Counted from the first letter of the stretch, positions 10,824 through 22,320 are shown. The stretch is 64,000 nucleotides of DNA from Cheiracanthium punctorium (GCA_038373885.1 JAWZYV010019958.1:62001-126000), one strand, 5' to 3'. Made by a program: numbers and translations. The notes: generated by a model from the letters alone, not told the origin.

Positions 10824-10894
10824 CGCCGGCCGTGGGGATCGAACCCCAGACCTTTCGACATAAATCTAATGTTCTACCATCCTGACGCCTCGGG
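10824..10894 (-). repeat. tRNA-like sequence (SINE head or tRNA pseudogene)
   Basis: On the minus strand it shows an A-box-like GGATGGTAGAACATTAG and a good B box, GGTTCGATCCCC, in tRNA-like spacing. The 5' and 3' ends do not form a complete acceptor stem. A tRNA-derived SINE head or pseudogene is more likely than a functional tRNA. Confidence 0.5.
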
Positions 10895-12034
10895 TCTCTA
10901 CTTAATAAAGCTAAAGGTTGAAGTGTACTTTAGTTCCGGAATGGGGGCTTAGAATTTTTTTCGCAGAAACTTTGACCGGACTTGTACAATTTTGGGTTTC
11001 TGAACTGCTTATAATGATTTTCAGTAATTTTTATTTAATTATTAATTCATTAATTTCAGTGCTGGCACCCGTTATTAAATTTTAGAATTAAATTGTTTCG
11101 GTATGGGAGCTTAGAAATTGTTTCTTGAAACTTAAAAAAATTATCGCTGATAGGATGAGGACTTGTAAATTTTGGGATGGTTTGGAACCTTTTTAATGAA
11201 ATTTAGTTAATTATTAATTAATTATTGTAATTTCTCTCGAAAGTTACACGTGGTAACGAGTGTGTAATGATTAATTACATTGCTTAAGAGAACTTGTTAT
11301 TGCTTAGTGGAATGAAAACTTAACTGGACAATCTTCATTCACAGAATTAATTAACGATATTTCACTAATTAATGAACAATTTTTATAGATTAGACAGATG
11401 TTAGGCAGCGTGTGTGCTCGTTTGTAGTTTCTACTGTTAATGAATTTGGTTTTTCATAGATTTTTAAATTAATTAAAATCATATTTTTAGTAATCTTTTA
11501 TTTATACTCATAAATTGTTTCAAGCACATCACAAATTACAAGTACTATTTAGTGTAAATTGATTTATATATTTTAGAGTCCGGTGGTATATTTTAGAGTA
11601 GCGGTTCAGAACCCCAAAACCGTAATCCATATCCTGTCATACAGAAGGGGAGCACCCAGACGGGGAAAAGCATATCGTGTGCGGAGCACCGCACGTTCAA
11701 CACAGCACCGCAGAACTGTCCTTTCTCTACTACTGGAATAATTATTTATGAAAAAATTTTGCTCAAAATGTAACAAAATTCACATCATTGTACCGATTGA
11801 CTTGCAAATTTGCACAGTTACGTTAAAACTTTATAGGGGAGGAAAATACACTTCTTAAAACCACTGAAAATCTCCCGATTTTCAGCTATTTTTATCTTCC
11901 GAAAGTTGCTCCAAACAGATCGTTTGAAAAAGCTACTCGAAATTATCCAGATTTTTGATGGCACGAAGCCTTGAATTTGGAATTAACTTGGCAGCTTAAA
12001 TAACAACAATGTTATTTCAGTAGCTACATTAATA
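10895..12034. other. AT-rich spacer
   Basis: No gene seen. A 15-bp word TATATTTTAGAGT is duplicated at about 11568-11602. Otherwise unremarkable. Confidence 0.5.
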
Positions 12035-12057
12035 AAAATCTGGAGTGAATCCATTCG

Positions 12058-12703
12058 ACTTTCCGAACACTTACGATTAAGATCATTACCAAGCATTTAA
12101 ATAAATTTTAATCGATGAATAATTCAAATATATATACCAAAATGAAGCTCAATCGAATGTATCGTTTAAACGCTAGCGCACTTTCAAGAATTTCTCTCCA
12201 TAGGCTGTAATGTAAAAGGAATTTTTGGCGTAGCCCTGTAGAAAAACTATAAGTCCTATACACATCAAAATCGATACCGGTCTTACGATGGTTGTTTATA
12301 ACATGTACACCCAATTTGAGCTCAATCGAATGTACCGTTTAAACGCTAGCGCACTTTCAAGAATTTTCCCCCATAGGCCATAATGTAAAAGAAATCTTTG
12401 TCGTAGCCCTGTAGAAAAACTATAAGTCCTATACACACCAAAATCAATACCGGTCTTGCGACGGTGGTTTATAACATATATACCCAATTTGAGCTCAATC
12501 GCATGCCCCGTTCAGGAGCTATCGTGTTCACTCACATACACACAAACACACATACACACACACACACACATACATACATACATCTCGTAAAAATAACATA
12601 AATGAATTCAGAAGCCCTCTAAACGTGTAAATACACAAAAATCTCGAATTCGAATTTTTTCATGATTACAATACCTTCCTTACATGGTACATGTTCGGAA
12701 AGT
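12058..12703 (-). mobile_element. Composite element: TIR, 173-bp tandem units, (CA)n tract, TIR
   Basis: Left end ACTTTCCGAACACTTACG and right end CATGTTCGGAAAGT are inverted relative to each other. Between them are about two and a half 173-bp units (AGCTCAAT words at 12146, 12319 and 12492) followed by a CA/CATA microsatellite at about 12535-12583. Homology with the copy at 22321-23133 continues about 20 bp beyond the left terminus, so the true edge may be near 12035. The 60-70 codon frames are translations of the satellite unit. Superfamily unknown. Confidence 0.75.
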
Positions 12704-13388
12704 AAAAATAGATTATAAAGTTCTGTATCTCAAGTGAACAAAGATTAGTGCCATTCTAATTGCCTCATCGGATCAGGTTTTATCTTCCAGTTTATAGTTA
12801 CAGACTGTTATTAAAATAAGCACATAAGCTGGTTAAAATTAATAATTGAGAATTTAACTCATTATCGTCGGTTACTAATAATTACCAATGAAAAATTTAG
12901 ATTGATATTTAACTTGTTAATTTATGTTTTAAATAACTGGACAAAGTAAACACATGAACCACTGGTCGCTGATTTTTGAGGGGTCTCATGTCTCAGGGTT
13001 GTCTCATGTTTTTCCGGTTGGTGGAAGAAGTGGGAGGGGGGGGGGGAGAATCTTCCCGAGCATTTGTCCTCTTGTTGCAATTTCTTTTCAATTTTGGACC
13101 AGATTTTTAGTTATTGTTCCACTTTCTTGATTTGGCTTGTGGTTTAGAGTAAAATATTGTAGTACCAGGATCGGTTTTCAGAAGACTATGATGGTATTGT
13201 AAGTTTTAAGCTTTTTTTTTCTTTTTTTTTTTCTTTTAGGTTTGGTTCAAATTCATAGTTGAAGATTTTTTAAATTATTTCTTTTTGTTGTTGTTGTTGT
13301 TCTTAATCAATATTGCAACAAAACTGATTTAGTATGTAAAAGGATGCCGCTATTGCAAGTAGTTTACCCTTGTAAAACGAGTAGTCTT
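12704..13388. other. Spacer with low-complexity tracts
   Basis: No gene seen. G-run at 13037-13046, T-rich runs at 13213-13237, GTT repeats at 13286-13300. Confidence 0.5.
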
Positions 13389-13573
13389 CAGTGGCGGATT
13401 AATGCAAGTTTATCGGGGGGGGGGGGGGCGGTTAGTTTGTCGGTGGGGTGGTTAGTTAGAAAATTGACATATATGCCCATTTTATGGAAGTAAAATAGGA
13501 TCTTTTATATTAATTTCTTTTGTCTCGGGGGGCGGTCGCCCCCCTCAGACCCCCCCTCTTTAATCTGCACTTG
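13389..13573 (+). mobile_element. hAT-like MITE, CAGTGGCGGATTAATGC family, copy 1
   Basis: Begins CAGTGGCGGATTAATGCA and ends with the inverted AATCTGCACTTG. It carries a G-run near the left end and C-runs near the right. Flanks GTAGTCTT and GTATCTT are a plausible imperfect 8-bp duplication. The interior word TTTATGGAAGTAAAATAGGA is shared with 51661-51789. Confidence 0.65.
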
Positions 13574-14295
13574 GTATCTTCCCCCCTCCCGATTTCTTCA
13601 AATTGCCGGGGCGTAAACTTTTTTAGAACTATAAGTAATTTTAAAATTATGATTGTGTAACTTTTTTTTTTTTTTTTTAAGTTGCTATAGGTTTATAGAA
13701 ATGGAAGCATGACAAAAATGTGTTCTTTTCTTTTTTTTTTTTTTTTTTAATAAAAATGCAGAAGTTGAGGCGACACCATAAAATGAACCCCTCTTTGTCA
13801 GGGATCGCGCTGACGCTCAATACCGTTTTTCTTACTTCATCCATTTTTACCAAAAAGGATACATTTTATTTCAAATCACCGTATCCCATTTTCCTAAAAC
13901 TCTAGATATCTTTGAGGACTCGCTCTTGCATATCTCTACCTTAAAGTTCCAGTGTTTCAATTATTTTGTAAAGTATGTCACTAATTGTTCCACTATGTGA
14001 TTAATTTTCATTGGGAGCTTTTTAGATTATGATTAATTTATAAATACTCTTTTAATGTCTGTTCTTTTTTTAATTTCATTTTCATAAAATGTAGTAACAC
14101 AGTACTGTCACATCATAGCATAATTTTTATTCAAATAAAAGAGATTTTAAATTCTCCACTTCTTTCATATTTCCATTAATTTTTTTTCCCTAATTACGAA
14201 AAGCGTTTCGGACGTTTTACAAAAAAAGGGGGGGGGAGGGGGAGGTGCAGAAATTAACCCCCGTGTCCCAAATACCAACCCTCACATCGGCTGTA
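13574..14295. other. Spacer with poly-T tracts
   Basis: T-runs at about 13660-13678 and 13731-13748 and a G-run at 14228. The 61-codon frame at 13720-13905 has no recognisable domain. Confidence 0.5.
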
Positions 14296-14960
14296 CAGGG
14301 TGGCCACCAAACTGGAATTTTCAGAATCTTTAGTTTCTGGAAATATCAGGGAATTTTTAATAAGAAAGGATCTTGAACTGAACAGACGACGTTTTAAATT
14401 ATAGTTTGGAAAAGGGAAATTTTTTTATTTTTACCCCTTGACATGCATGTATTAAAAAAGTTTTTAGTTGTCTATAACGCCAGTCTTTTTCATTAGTTAA
14501 TTTTTTCTCTAGTGGTATTTTGAGATATTTTTAAGATTTTAAAATGTAGCATCGTTTTCTTGCTTTCCTCTTAATTTTTATCTCGATTATTATATTTTAC
14601 TTTTCCTTTCATAACAGTGTTATGATAAATTTAATTATCATTAATGAGGGGATGACAACTGTTCTGCATTTCAAAATACTCCGCAAAAAAGTTGTTTTCG
14701 ATTCGTATATCCTGCCTCAGTTTTCTAAAAAAAAAAAAAAAGTACATTTAAGATTTACAGTAGACACCGGTTATAACATACTCTCACGGGACCTAAAAAA
14801 GTAGTACGTTATAGCCGAAGTACGTTATAAGCAGTACCACCCGTAAGATTCAATATTATACGAAAAAGGAAAGTGGGCTCATAATTTCATTGTAATATGT
14901 GTTTTAAACAGGTCTGATTTTTTAAAATTTAAATTAAACATTCTTTATTACTTACAATTT

Positions 14961-15240
14961 TTATTGAGATAAATAGTCTGTCATTTTCTTTTCTTTTAAA
15001 TGGGCAGATGCTACTTTCAAAACACCGTTTTGGATATCCACAATAGACTTTTGTAGAGTCTCTGCATCATCAAATTGTGCTGCAAAAACATTATCACGAT
15101 TTTTTGAATCGTGTCATTCAAAAAATCGTGATAATGTTTTTGCAGCAATTAATGCGTCGGGTATGTTTGGTATGGGCTCCTCTGTTTCATCTTCACTATC
15201 ATCAGAATCATTATAGATAAGGCTTTTCAGGAGGCATTTA
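14961..15240 (-). pseudogene. C-terminal remnant of pogo/Tigger transposase
   Basis: Read on the minus strand, an acidic stretch (YNDSDDSEDETEEPIP) is followed by DALIAAKTLSRFFE, then after the break FDDAETLQKSIVDIQNGVLK and the ending KKMTDYLSQ before a stop at 14961-14963. The acidic linker, the aliphatic helix and the K(I/M)TDY/F tail are typical of Tigger-type C termini. The frame is broken by an inverted duplication at 15078-15147. The DNA-binding and DDE parts are absent, so it is not functional. Confidence 0.65.
15078..15147. repeat. Perfect-arm hairpin inside the pogo relic
   Basis: TGCTGCAAAAACATTATCAC and the following bases to about 15110 are repeated in inverted form up to 15147 with only a few bases between. 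Only one arm belongs to the ancestral coding sequence, so the second looks like a short template-switch duplication. Confidence 0.75.
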
Positions 15241-15855
15241 CATGGATGAATGACAAATAAAAACCATGGTCTCGTTCTTAGCCCTACCTTGCTGGCGAAA
15301 AAGATAAAAGATCGCTCCCTTCATTCATGCACAATTCATCTCGCTAGAGAATCCGAAAACGGACAACGAGTGTTTTTGAAAGTACTGAAATTTCCGAGAA
15401 CAAGGAAATAAAATGCTTAAGAAAAGCAAAATTTTATTTTTGCCTTTGGTATAAAAAGTTCGTTATAGCCGAAACGTACTTTTTTAAGTACGTTTTAACC
15501 GAAGTTAAATAACATTATAAATAGAGGACTTGAATCGGGACCTAGCTTCTAGGTACGTTACAACCGATAGTACGTTATATCCCAGGTCCGTTATAACCGG
15601 TGCGCACTGTAATATCTCCAGAAAACATTATTTTTTTTAAAGAAAAAAGTGTGTAAAATCAGTTAATTCCAGTGAGTTTAACCCTTTATCTTTTGAATTA
15701 AGAATCGCCAATAATATCACCTTGAATCTATTTTTTTTTCTCTTGTTATAGTTAGGCAATAAATGGTAAATGTGAGGCAATGATGGGCCAAAATAGTGTA
15801 AATGGGAAGGAATATCGGAGAATTGAAAATGAATAGCATCGTGGCCACCCTTTTG

Positions 15856-16279
15856 CAGGGCATAACTTTGTTTTGTTTTTAATTACAAAATGACCGCTGG
15901 TGACTTTTCGTGCCCCATACAGCTATGACCATGGCTGTTTGGGGGCAAACTGATGTTTTTTGTTTGCAAAGAACCACTAGCGAATATTCCTGGGGATTCC
16001 CAAACGAATCCCCCGACCCATTAAGATTTTTTGGGGTTAACAGACAACCACTAATATGTGATTCTTAAGGTGGCTCACCAAGAATTACCATACGGTTGAG
16101 GTTTCAATAAATTATATCTTTATTCATGATTAGATGAATGCATAACCAAAAGACGTGGTGGTAATTAAATATCGTTGTTACTATTAATGGATCACACAAA
16201 CAAAATGTTGCCATGCTAACAAACTCAATGATTTCTTGTTTTCTTAAACAATTTTTTTTTTTTTTTTTTTTCGTTTCAG
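15856..16279. other. Spacer ending in a pyrimidine tract
   Basis: No gene recognised. Ends with a poly-T tract and TCGTTTCAG at 16250-16279, a strong 3' splice-site signature for the next feature. Confidence 0.5.
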
Positions 16280-16443
16280 TATTTGCATATTGAAGAAATT
16301 AATGACAGCTCAAGAATTGGCTAAGTTGTGGTCGTATCGATCACGGTGGAAATTTTTGAGACCTGGCTATGGAAAAGTCTCTTGAAGAAATTATCAAAAA
16401 GGCCCAGAGTTTGATGAACTAAAAATATTACGTAACACTTAAG
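16280..16443 (+). other. Candidate internal exon bounded by strong splice sites
   Basis: Preceded by a 20-plus-base T-tract and TTTCAG and followed by AAG|GTAAGT at 16443/16444. It is 164 bp, a normal exon size. One frame contains ATG at 16302 and 27 codons (MTAQELAKLWSYRSRWKFLR then seven more) before TGA, and stays open for another 18 codons after that stop. With stops in every frame it fits a 5' untranslated exon with a small upstream frame, or a long non-coding RNA exon. No homology is recognised. Confidence 0.35.
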
Positions 16444-17085
16444 GTAAGTTAGTGAAACAATATTTTTTCGCTTTTAAAGTTTATACTGACATAATCTGGA
16501 CTGATTTTGCTATAGCTTTCTGGCTTTAGCTCGTGCGGAAATTCTCATTTATTCTGCCTAAAAGTCAAAGCTGTCTTATATAATGATCCCTTGTGAGTCA
16601 AGAACGAAACTTCAATATCCCCCATTGAGTAAAGGCTATTTTTTTCAACAAATCTCTCGAAACAGGGTTGGCAACTTTTCGAGAGGTTCTATATATACAT
16701 CTGAATATTTTAAGAGCCAGCTCTTTTTAAAATCAGACAAAACAGGCTGGCTTGGATAAGTTGGCATCTTTTATTTTGCTGAAATTTTCAGGATATATTC
16801 TTCCCGTAAATTTTTTAGACACATGTTTTGTTTTGTTCTTAACCGTATAGTTGTGGATTGAAAATTGCCCATTATTGTAAGAAGAACTTACGAATTTACT
16901 TTTATGCAGTACTTTTTATGCCGAGAGTGGACCATGGCATTGGCAATTATTTTGTGTTCTATTACTTCCAAGCTGACTGTTAGGACATAAAAACCCATGG
17001 TCGGCTTTTGGCATAAAGGGCAAGGGTCATTCAAATTTCTACAAAAAATAAAACTTTTTTCAAACTTTGACAGTCAAAATCTTTT
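16444..17085. other. Spacer
   Basis: Nothing coding is seen. The words CCATGGC/CCATGGTC near 16930-17000 are not part of a recognisable feature. Confidence 0.4.
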
Positions 17086-17270
17086 GCCCCACCATGGTCG
17101 AGTGGATAAGTCACTCAAAATGATAAGCGTTTAAAATTTGAAGGTCCCGGGTTCGGGCCCCATAGCGTAACTGTCGATCTAACGGTCAGTTTTCTCCAGA
17201 TGTAACGTGAATACGCGTTAGAAAGTTCTCCGACCAAGGCATGCCCCCATCCTACCGTTCTCCATATTGC
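17086..17270 (+). repeat. tRNA-derived SINE, copy 1
   Basis: Head CCACCATGGTCGAGTGGATAAG (A box TGGTCGAGTGG) with B box GGGTTCGGGCCCC about 50 bp later. The body ends in AATACGCGTTAGAAAGTTCTCC and CCAAGGCATGCCCC. The same body occurs near 23985, 37085, 47505 (minus), 54131 and 58495, which defines a dispersed RNA polymerase III derived family. Confidence 0.65.
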
Positions 17271-17479
17271 CAAAACAACACATAACAAGCACTTTTTCTT
17301 CTGTTGAGAAAAAGGACAGTTTTCCCGGCATTCCACATGGAAAAGATGCAGGACTTTCGTTTCTTTCTATAAAGGGCAGGGCGCATCGGCACTACTGAAA
17401 AAACGGGTAGGGCTCGGCGCCCTTTGAAAACCACGAAACGGAAGTTCTGCACACAACTGTACTGTTAGACAAAAAATTA

Positions 17480-17960
17480 ATTAATTAAAAATAAATATAT
17501 TAAAAAGTAGAAAAATCTGAAACACTTTCAGATTTTAACTGTGCACTAAAGTGCTATAGATCCAAAAGCGTATCAAAATCCGTGCGTTTTCCGTATTTTC
17601 TTTCCTTATTCCACTCAATTGGAAAATGTATCATTATTCAGGAGTGTACTGTATTTTTCTCCTTTGTTCCATAAAACACGTCTTTGGAATCGAAATCTAT
17701 CTTAAAATCGCCTACTGAAAGTGTTTCACAATTTTCGTCAAGCATATTCCAACTATATTTCAAAATTTTAATTACTGTTTGGAAGGGGCATCATAATCTA
17801 TGAGTGTGCAATGTTTGTTTTTCTTCTTTCATAAAACACATATTTGAAATTGAAATCTATAACCTTGCGCGACTTGCAACATTTTATTCTCTCTCACCGG
17901 GCAAACACATTTGAAAAGATCTTCACTGTGACAATTCATGTCTACAGAACCTGTCTACAA
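17480..17960 (-). repeat. Dispersed GDFxID-unit repeat, copy R1 (minus)
   Basis: The reverse complement matches the plus-strand copies at 24640-26690 and 29230-29640: a common start containing TTTTCAAATGTGTTTGCC, a unit containing AGTAGGCGATTTTAAGATAG, and an end palindrome with arms AATCTGAAA / TTTCAGATT (about 17515-17536). Confidence 0.65.
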
Positions 17961-18100
17961 ATCATGTCGACAAAGTCGCGTAGACGAAAATCTGAGACTG
18001 AACTAAATAGCTACCTAGTGCTAAAAAAAAAAAAAGTGTACGTCTATGTACGTTCCAAGATGTGCAAATAGTGCTACTTTCTTCAGCAGCAGAGCCACTC

Positions 18101-18384
18101 TTAACCCATTTATGCCTAGCGTCCCTTTTTTGGGACGGCATTTTCGCTATCAGTCGAAAACGCTATTTATTTTTCTTAGCCTTTATTCGCGAGTATTGAA
18201 CTTCAATTCCACAAAATATTTTAATATGGCCAAGTAAGATGTTGACATTTCAATTTTTATGCATAATGATTTTAAATGAAATCGTCCCTTGTTCAAAAAG
18301 TTGACATCAGAAATTTATCAATTACTGCTGGTGTTAGCAAAAATCGAAGAAAGTCGCAAAAATATCCAGGCACGAATGGGTTAA
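18101..18384 (+). mobile_element. TTAA-flanked piggyBac-like MITE, family B
   Basis: Starts TTAACCCATTTATGCCTAG and ends CCAGGCACGAATGGGTTAA. The 15-bp terminal repeats match at 12 positions. TTAA at both edges fits piggyBac. 284 bp with no coding capacity. Inside is a short hairpin around GTCCCTTTTTTGGGAC. Confidence 0.75.
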
Positions 18385-19703
18385 GTAAATCAGGAAAGCA
18401 AAATATGACGAGTCAACAAATTGAAAATTTCTGTGTTTGAAATGCATAGATTTGCTTATATGCATAAGCCGTTACAGCTAAGTTAAATATCTATGCGGAG
18501 TTACACAGTTAAATCGATGTAAACAGTGTTTATGGTATTCTTATTCAGTCTGCTTAACACTGATGTTCAAGCGTCTTAGAGGTTTCTTAATCAATGCATT
18601 TATTTATTTATATTTTTAATATTCATTCACTTTATGGCAGATTACACAGTTTTATTATGTTGGCTTTGTTGGAACTACATTTTCAATTATTTTAGCGGCA
18701 GTTCCTCCAACTTTATTTAATCCGGGCTTCTGCAGGCTTAGCGACCGCATTAATCAAATATGTAAAACTATGCAATTAATTTCATCGGCGTGATGTCGCA
18801 CCGGCTTAACCATCATGTCAACCTTTTAACACGGTATCTTCATCTAATTTAAATATAAAGCTAATAAACAGGCTATTAATTAAGGACTTAATTAGAGCCG
18901 AACAAGGTGAAGGTGCTTTTAATTAAGTTGAATGAAACTTTAATTAGATTCAAGTTCATTAACTTTTTAAAGTTTTGTTTACAGTTCGTGGGCAGAAGAT
19001 AATTCGAATTATAACCTCCAGCCCCCCCCCTCCCCTACGCTTGTCTATAACATTGCCGTTAATGAGCCTTTTTTTAGCCGTAATAAATGGTTCAATACTT
19101 AGTAGCATAAAATTTTGCAAGGGGGCTGAACCGTGAAGTATTGAAATATGTAAATATAGCGTTAAAACGAAATTAAAAATTAAAGTAATTTAATTTTTCT
19201 TACCGAATTTTTAATACCACAATTTTTCATACCGATAATTAGTCTGTATTTTTTTTTTTCCTTTCTTTTACAGTGTAGTTTTAGAAGTCAATTTCATGAG
19301 TGAGCAGAGGAACTGCTGTATAAAAGAAGTTTTATAAGCAATATTTAAGCAATATTTGTTTTATAATATTTGTGATTACTTTATTTGGGAATTCAATGAA
19401 AACTCATTTTTATGATTACAAAAATACTAGTTTTTATAAAGAATTTTTTTTAATTGAGAAAAAAGTACCGTTTGTGAAACATTAGCTGAGTACCCTTTCT
19501 TCAAGGGATTCTGGATATAATGAATTATTCCAGCATACGTAACAGTGAAACGTATTCTTAGTTATCTTTATACTCACACCTCTTCTTTTCTAATTTAGAT
19601 ATTTATAAACAAATTATTAGTAAGTGTATAAATTTTCATCTTCTAAAAATCGTATGCACAACTCTTATCTGCGCCTTTAGTAATGTGCCCTGTTTATAGT
19701 AAA
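18385..19703. other. AT-rich spacer
   Basis: No gene seen on either strand. Many TAATTAA-type words at 18840-18970 and a C-run at 19021-19030. Confidence 0.55.
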
Positions 19704-19705
19704 TA

Positions 19706-20289
19706 TTAGGTTGTAACGAAAGTTTTCCACCACTCCAAGTATTGCCTGCACAAGCAGTTCGCGTTGGTGTCTTTGCCAATATTTTGTAAAACAATTTTTG
19801 TTATTTGAAAGAAAAGACTTGTTTTAGAGCACTGTGTTGTGAAATCCGTAAAACAATATCGTTATGATTAAGTATAAGGTGTCTGAAATGGAACTACCAC
19901 GCTACCAGATTGATCCATCATTTACTCTCAGATCTGTCGCAAAAAGTCAGCTACAGAATGACACCGAATCATGTGTACAGCTTAAGGTACTACTGTTGTA
20001 TCCTATGACACTGTGAAGATTTGGTACCGAAAGTTCAAAAACAAGGACTAGGATATTAAAGAAGCAGAGCGCTCTGACCAGACTACTGATGCTGATGAGG
20101 CCCGCCTACGAGAATTTGTGGAAGAAGATAAAATATTCATCCACGAGAGCTAGCTAAAAGAGTTAGACTTTAGTGCCATGTCCATTAGTCGCGCTAAGCA
20201 TCGCATAAACTTGATATATAAGGTCAATAGCTGGGTACCACGTGAGCTGACTCAAGCAAATCTGGTGGAAAACTTTCGTTACAACCTGA
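19706..20289 (+). mobile_element. Mariner internal-deletion derivative (584 bp), plus strand
   Basis: Left TTAGGTTGTAACGAAAGTTT and inverted right GAAAACTTTCGTTACAACCT, flanked by TA (19704-19705 and 20290-20291). Opposite-strand twin of 1874-2458 and virtually the same size, so both descend from one deleted ancestor that was itself mobilised. Confidence 0.85.
19998..20279 (+). pseudogene. Mariner transposase N-terminal (helix-turn-helix) remnant
   Basis: Translation gives VSYDTVKIWYRKFKNKD, a stop, DIKEAERSDQTTDADEARLR EFVEED and, after a frame change, MSISRAKHRINLIYKVNSWV PRELTQANL. This is the second helix-turn-helix plus the W-V-P-x-E-L linker conserved in mariner transposases. The frame then runs straight into the right terminal repeat, so the DD34D catalytic domain is entirely missing. 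At least one stop and one frameshift make it non-functional. Confidence 0.75.
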
Positions 20290-20329
20290 TAGAATATCTT
20301 TCAAAACCATCTTCTGACATCTGACCAGT

Positions 20330-20640
20330 TAAAGGTGCAGTTCGAATCATGCGATTTTTGGCACACAAGTATAAATAAAATAATTATGTCAAGCACTTCA
20401 AAATTTTGAGACTGCCTCTTTACAAGCTGTACTACATACTGAAATAAAAGATAGACCTATATCGGTTACAGAAATTTTAGAAAAAAATTCTTAGAAATCT
20501 AAAATTTTGCAAAACGCGCCACTCTCAGAAAATTTTTTGCAGAGCAGTGCCATGTTTAAGAATTTTTTTTGTGAAAGTTTCCAAAAAGGCACAGTTTTTT
20601 TGCTTGTTATAATGCAGCTTATGAAGAACCATCTCGAATT
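20330..20640 (+). repeat. Dispersed repeat, paired with 44380-44640
   Basis: Words such as TTCAAAATTTTGAGACTG, AAGCTGTACTACATACTGAA and TTAGAAAAAAATTCTTA match the reverse complement of 44380-44640. It starts about 40 bp after the mariner derivative. Element type unknown. The 72-codon frame at 20507-20725 lies largely in it and is not supported. Confidence 0.55.
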
Positions 20641-21406
20641 TTTACGAGACCCTGATGCTATAAGTTCATTTCAATTTGTGTACCAAGACCAAAAACAGGT
20701 TTTTTTTTTTTATTCTTCTAACTAACAGTTCAGTGATTTAACTATTAACAACGTAGCAGTTGTGCGGCAGCTTAACAGTTCAGTAATGTAACTATTTACA
20801 ATTTAACTGTTTTTACGGTGTTAGTTTATGTTCTTTTCTAACATTTATTACTGTGGAAGGTTCTTTCCAGTTCAGCAGTTTGTTCGAAAAAAAGGCCAAT
20901 TTTAGATGAAAATGCAATAGTTTGCATCTATCATTAAAAATTAGCATAAATTAACTAACACAGCATTCATAAGTTTTGCTTTTAAATTTGTATTATTCAT
21001 TTGGAAATAAATTAGTTTATCAAAAATCCAGTTAATAAAAGCAAAAATGTTGGAGGATATCAATCATGTTGTGAAATAAAGTTATTTTTTGAACGTGATG
21101 AAAGGATTTTCACCATTCATTGTTTTAAGCATAAGATAATGGGTTTCTTAGTACTTTAATTAATTAATCAATTAATTTACCAGCTGCCCCATAGCTACTG
21201 GTACGAAACGTCAGGGAAGGTAGGACACATAATAAGGAATAAGAATCCCATAGCAATGTGGATTCTGAAACGTTGTAGTCACTGTTAACAATGACTTTGA
21301 ATGCCAGCACAATGACAAGTGCTGGAATATTAGTGAACTTTCCGACTATTGTTCGACAAAAACTAATAGATCTTTCACAGAAAACACGTAAAGTGAAATG
21401 GATAGT
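20641..21406. other. AT-rich spacer
   Basis: No gene seen. AACAGTTCAGT words recur at 20726, 20771 and 20870 as a weak local repeat. Confidence 0.5.
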
Positions 21407-21924
21407 TTAACCATTTAACGCGCAATGTTCCCGTTCTGGGAACACCAAATTTTGAAGCTTTGACTGTTGCCAGTCACGAAGAATAGATTTGATTTCTATA
21501 AAAATAGTTGCGGGTGACAAAGCTCCACGAGAATCCTTTACTTTTTAGCACGTCCTTTCCCGTCAAAAATTGGTCACGATTATTTTTAACAGCACTGACA
21601 TCTGCTGAAAAATGGAAGAATGCGAGAACAATTGGATAGATTGCCCAATGCTGGAAAAAGGACAGCCGTTACCATCGCTCGACTTAACTACCAGCAATAT
21701 GGCGGCCGATCGAAACGTTCATCGCGTGCCACAGATCTAGAGACCCTTTTTTTGACGACAGCTGGCTGCGCCGCACAGCCAGCTGTCGTCAAAAAAAGGT
21801 CTCTAGATCTGTGGCACGCGACGAACGTTTCGATCGTCCGCCATCTTGCTGGTAGTTAAGTCGAGCGATGGCAACGGCTGCCCTTTTTCCAGCATTGGGA
21901 AAGGGTTGCGCCTCAAAGGGTTAA
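21407..21924 (-). mobile_element. TTAA-flanked piggyBac-like MITE, family A copy 2
   Basis: TTAACCATTTAACGCGCAATG at the left and GGTTGCGCCTCAAAGGGTTAA at the right. The core holds the complete palindrome, two arms of about 119 bp (21651-21770 and 21776-21895) meeting at CAGCTGGCTGCGCC. Because of this symmetry both strands show an open frame (21620-21859). These frames are structural by-products, not genes. Confidence 0.85.
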
Positions 21925-22320
21925 AAATTTATTTCATTTCATGGATGAAATTTTCGGGGACAAACTCATAGTGTATGAAACTTGGTTAAGAAATCGGAAC
22001 ACTTCAACACTTTTCCCAAAGTGATTATGAACAAGTAAGTGAAGACGACGTTTTTGACCCCACATTGCTATGGGATTCTGATTGCTTATCATGTGCCCTC
22101 TCTTCCCTAAAGTTTTGAACCAATACTTATGGACACCCTGCGTTAAGATAAGCAAGTAGGCGATTTCCTGATCTGAAAATAAATTTGAAAATTGACAGTG
22201 GCATCAGGCAAAATGAGCTTTTGTTCAAAATTAATTGTATCGAAATCACTTAATTTTGACATCTTTATGTTAAAGATAGACAACACGAAGCAAGAATTTT
22301 CGTATTTCATGCCTTTTTAT

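Larger units (their letters stand above)
14758..15609 (-). mobile_element. pogo/Tigger-like element, internally deleted
   Basis: Ends CAGTAGACACCGGTTATAAC and the inverted CCGTTATAACCGGTGCGCACTG, with TA on both sides (14756-14757 and 15610-15611). CAGT-starting ends with GTTATAAC words and TA targets fit pogo/Tigger elements of the Tc1/mariner superfamily. Several CGTTATAGCC / TACGTTATA words recur subterminally. On the minus strand it retains the end of a transposase frame. Confidence 0.8.
14296..15855 (+). mobile_element. hAT-like element (CAGGGTGGCCACC ends) hosting a pogo insertion
   Basis: CAGGGTGGCCACCAAACTGG at the left and GTGGCCACCCTTTTG at the right are inverted partners. The outer element is split by the pogo-like copy at 14758-15609. 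Its ends resemble the CAGGGTGTCTACC family at 61020-61559. No clean target duplication was found, so the right boundary is approximate. Confidence 0.5.

Noticed and set aside
10824..10894. Possible functional tRNA gene on the minus strand
   Set aside because: B box is good but the ends do not form a proper acceptor stem, and similar tRNA-like heads occur in SINEs here.
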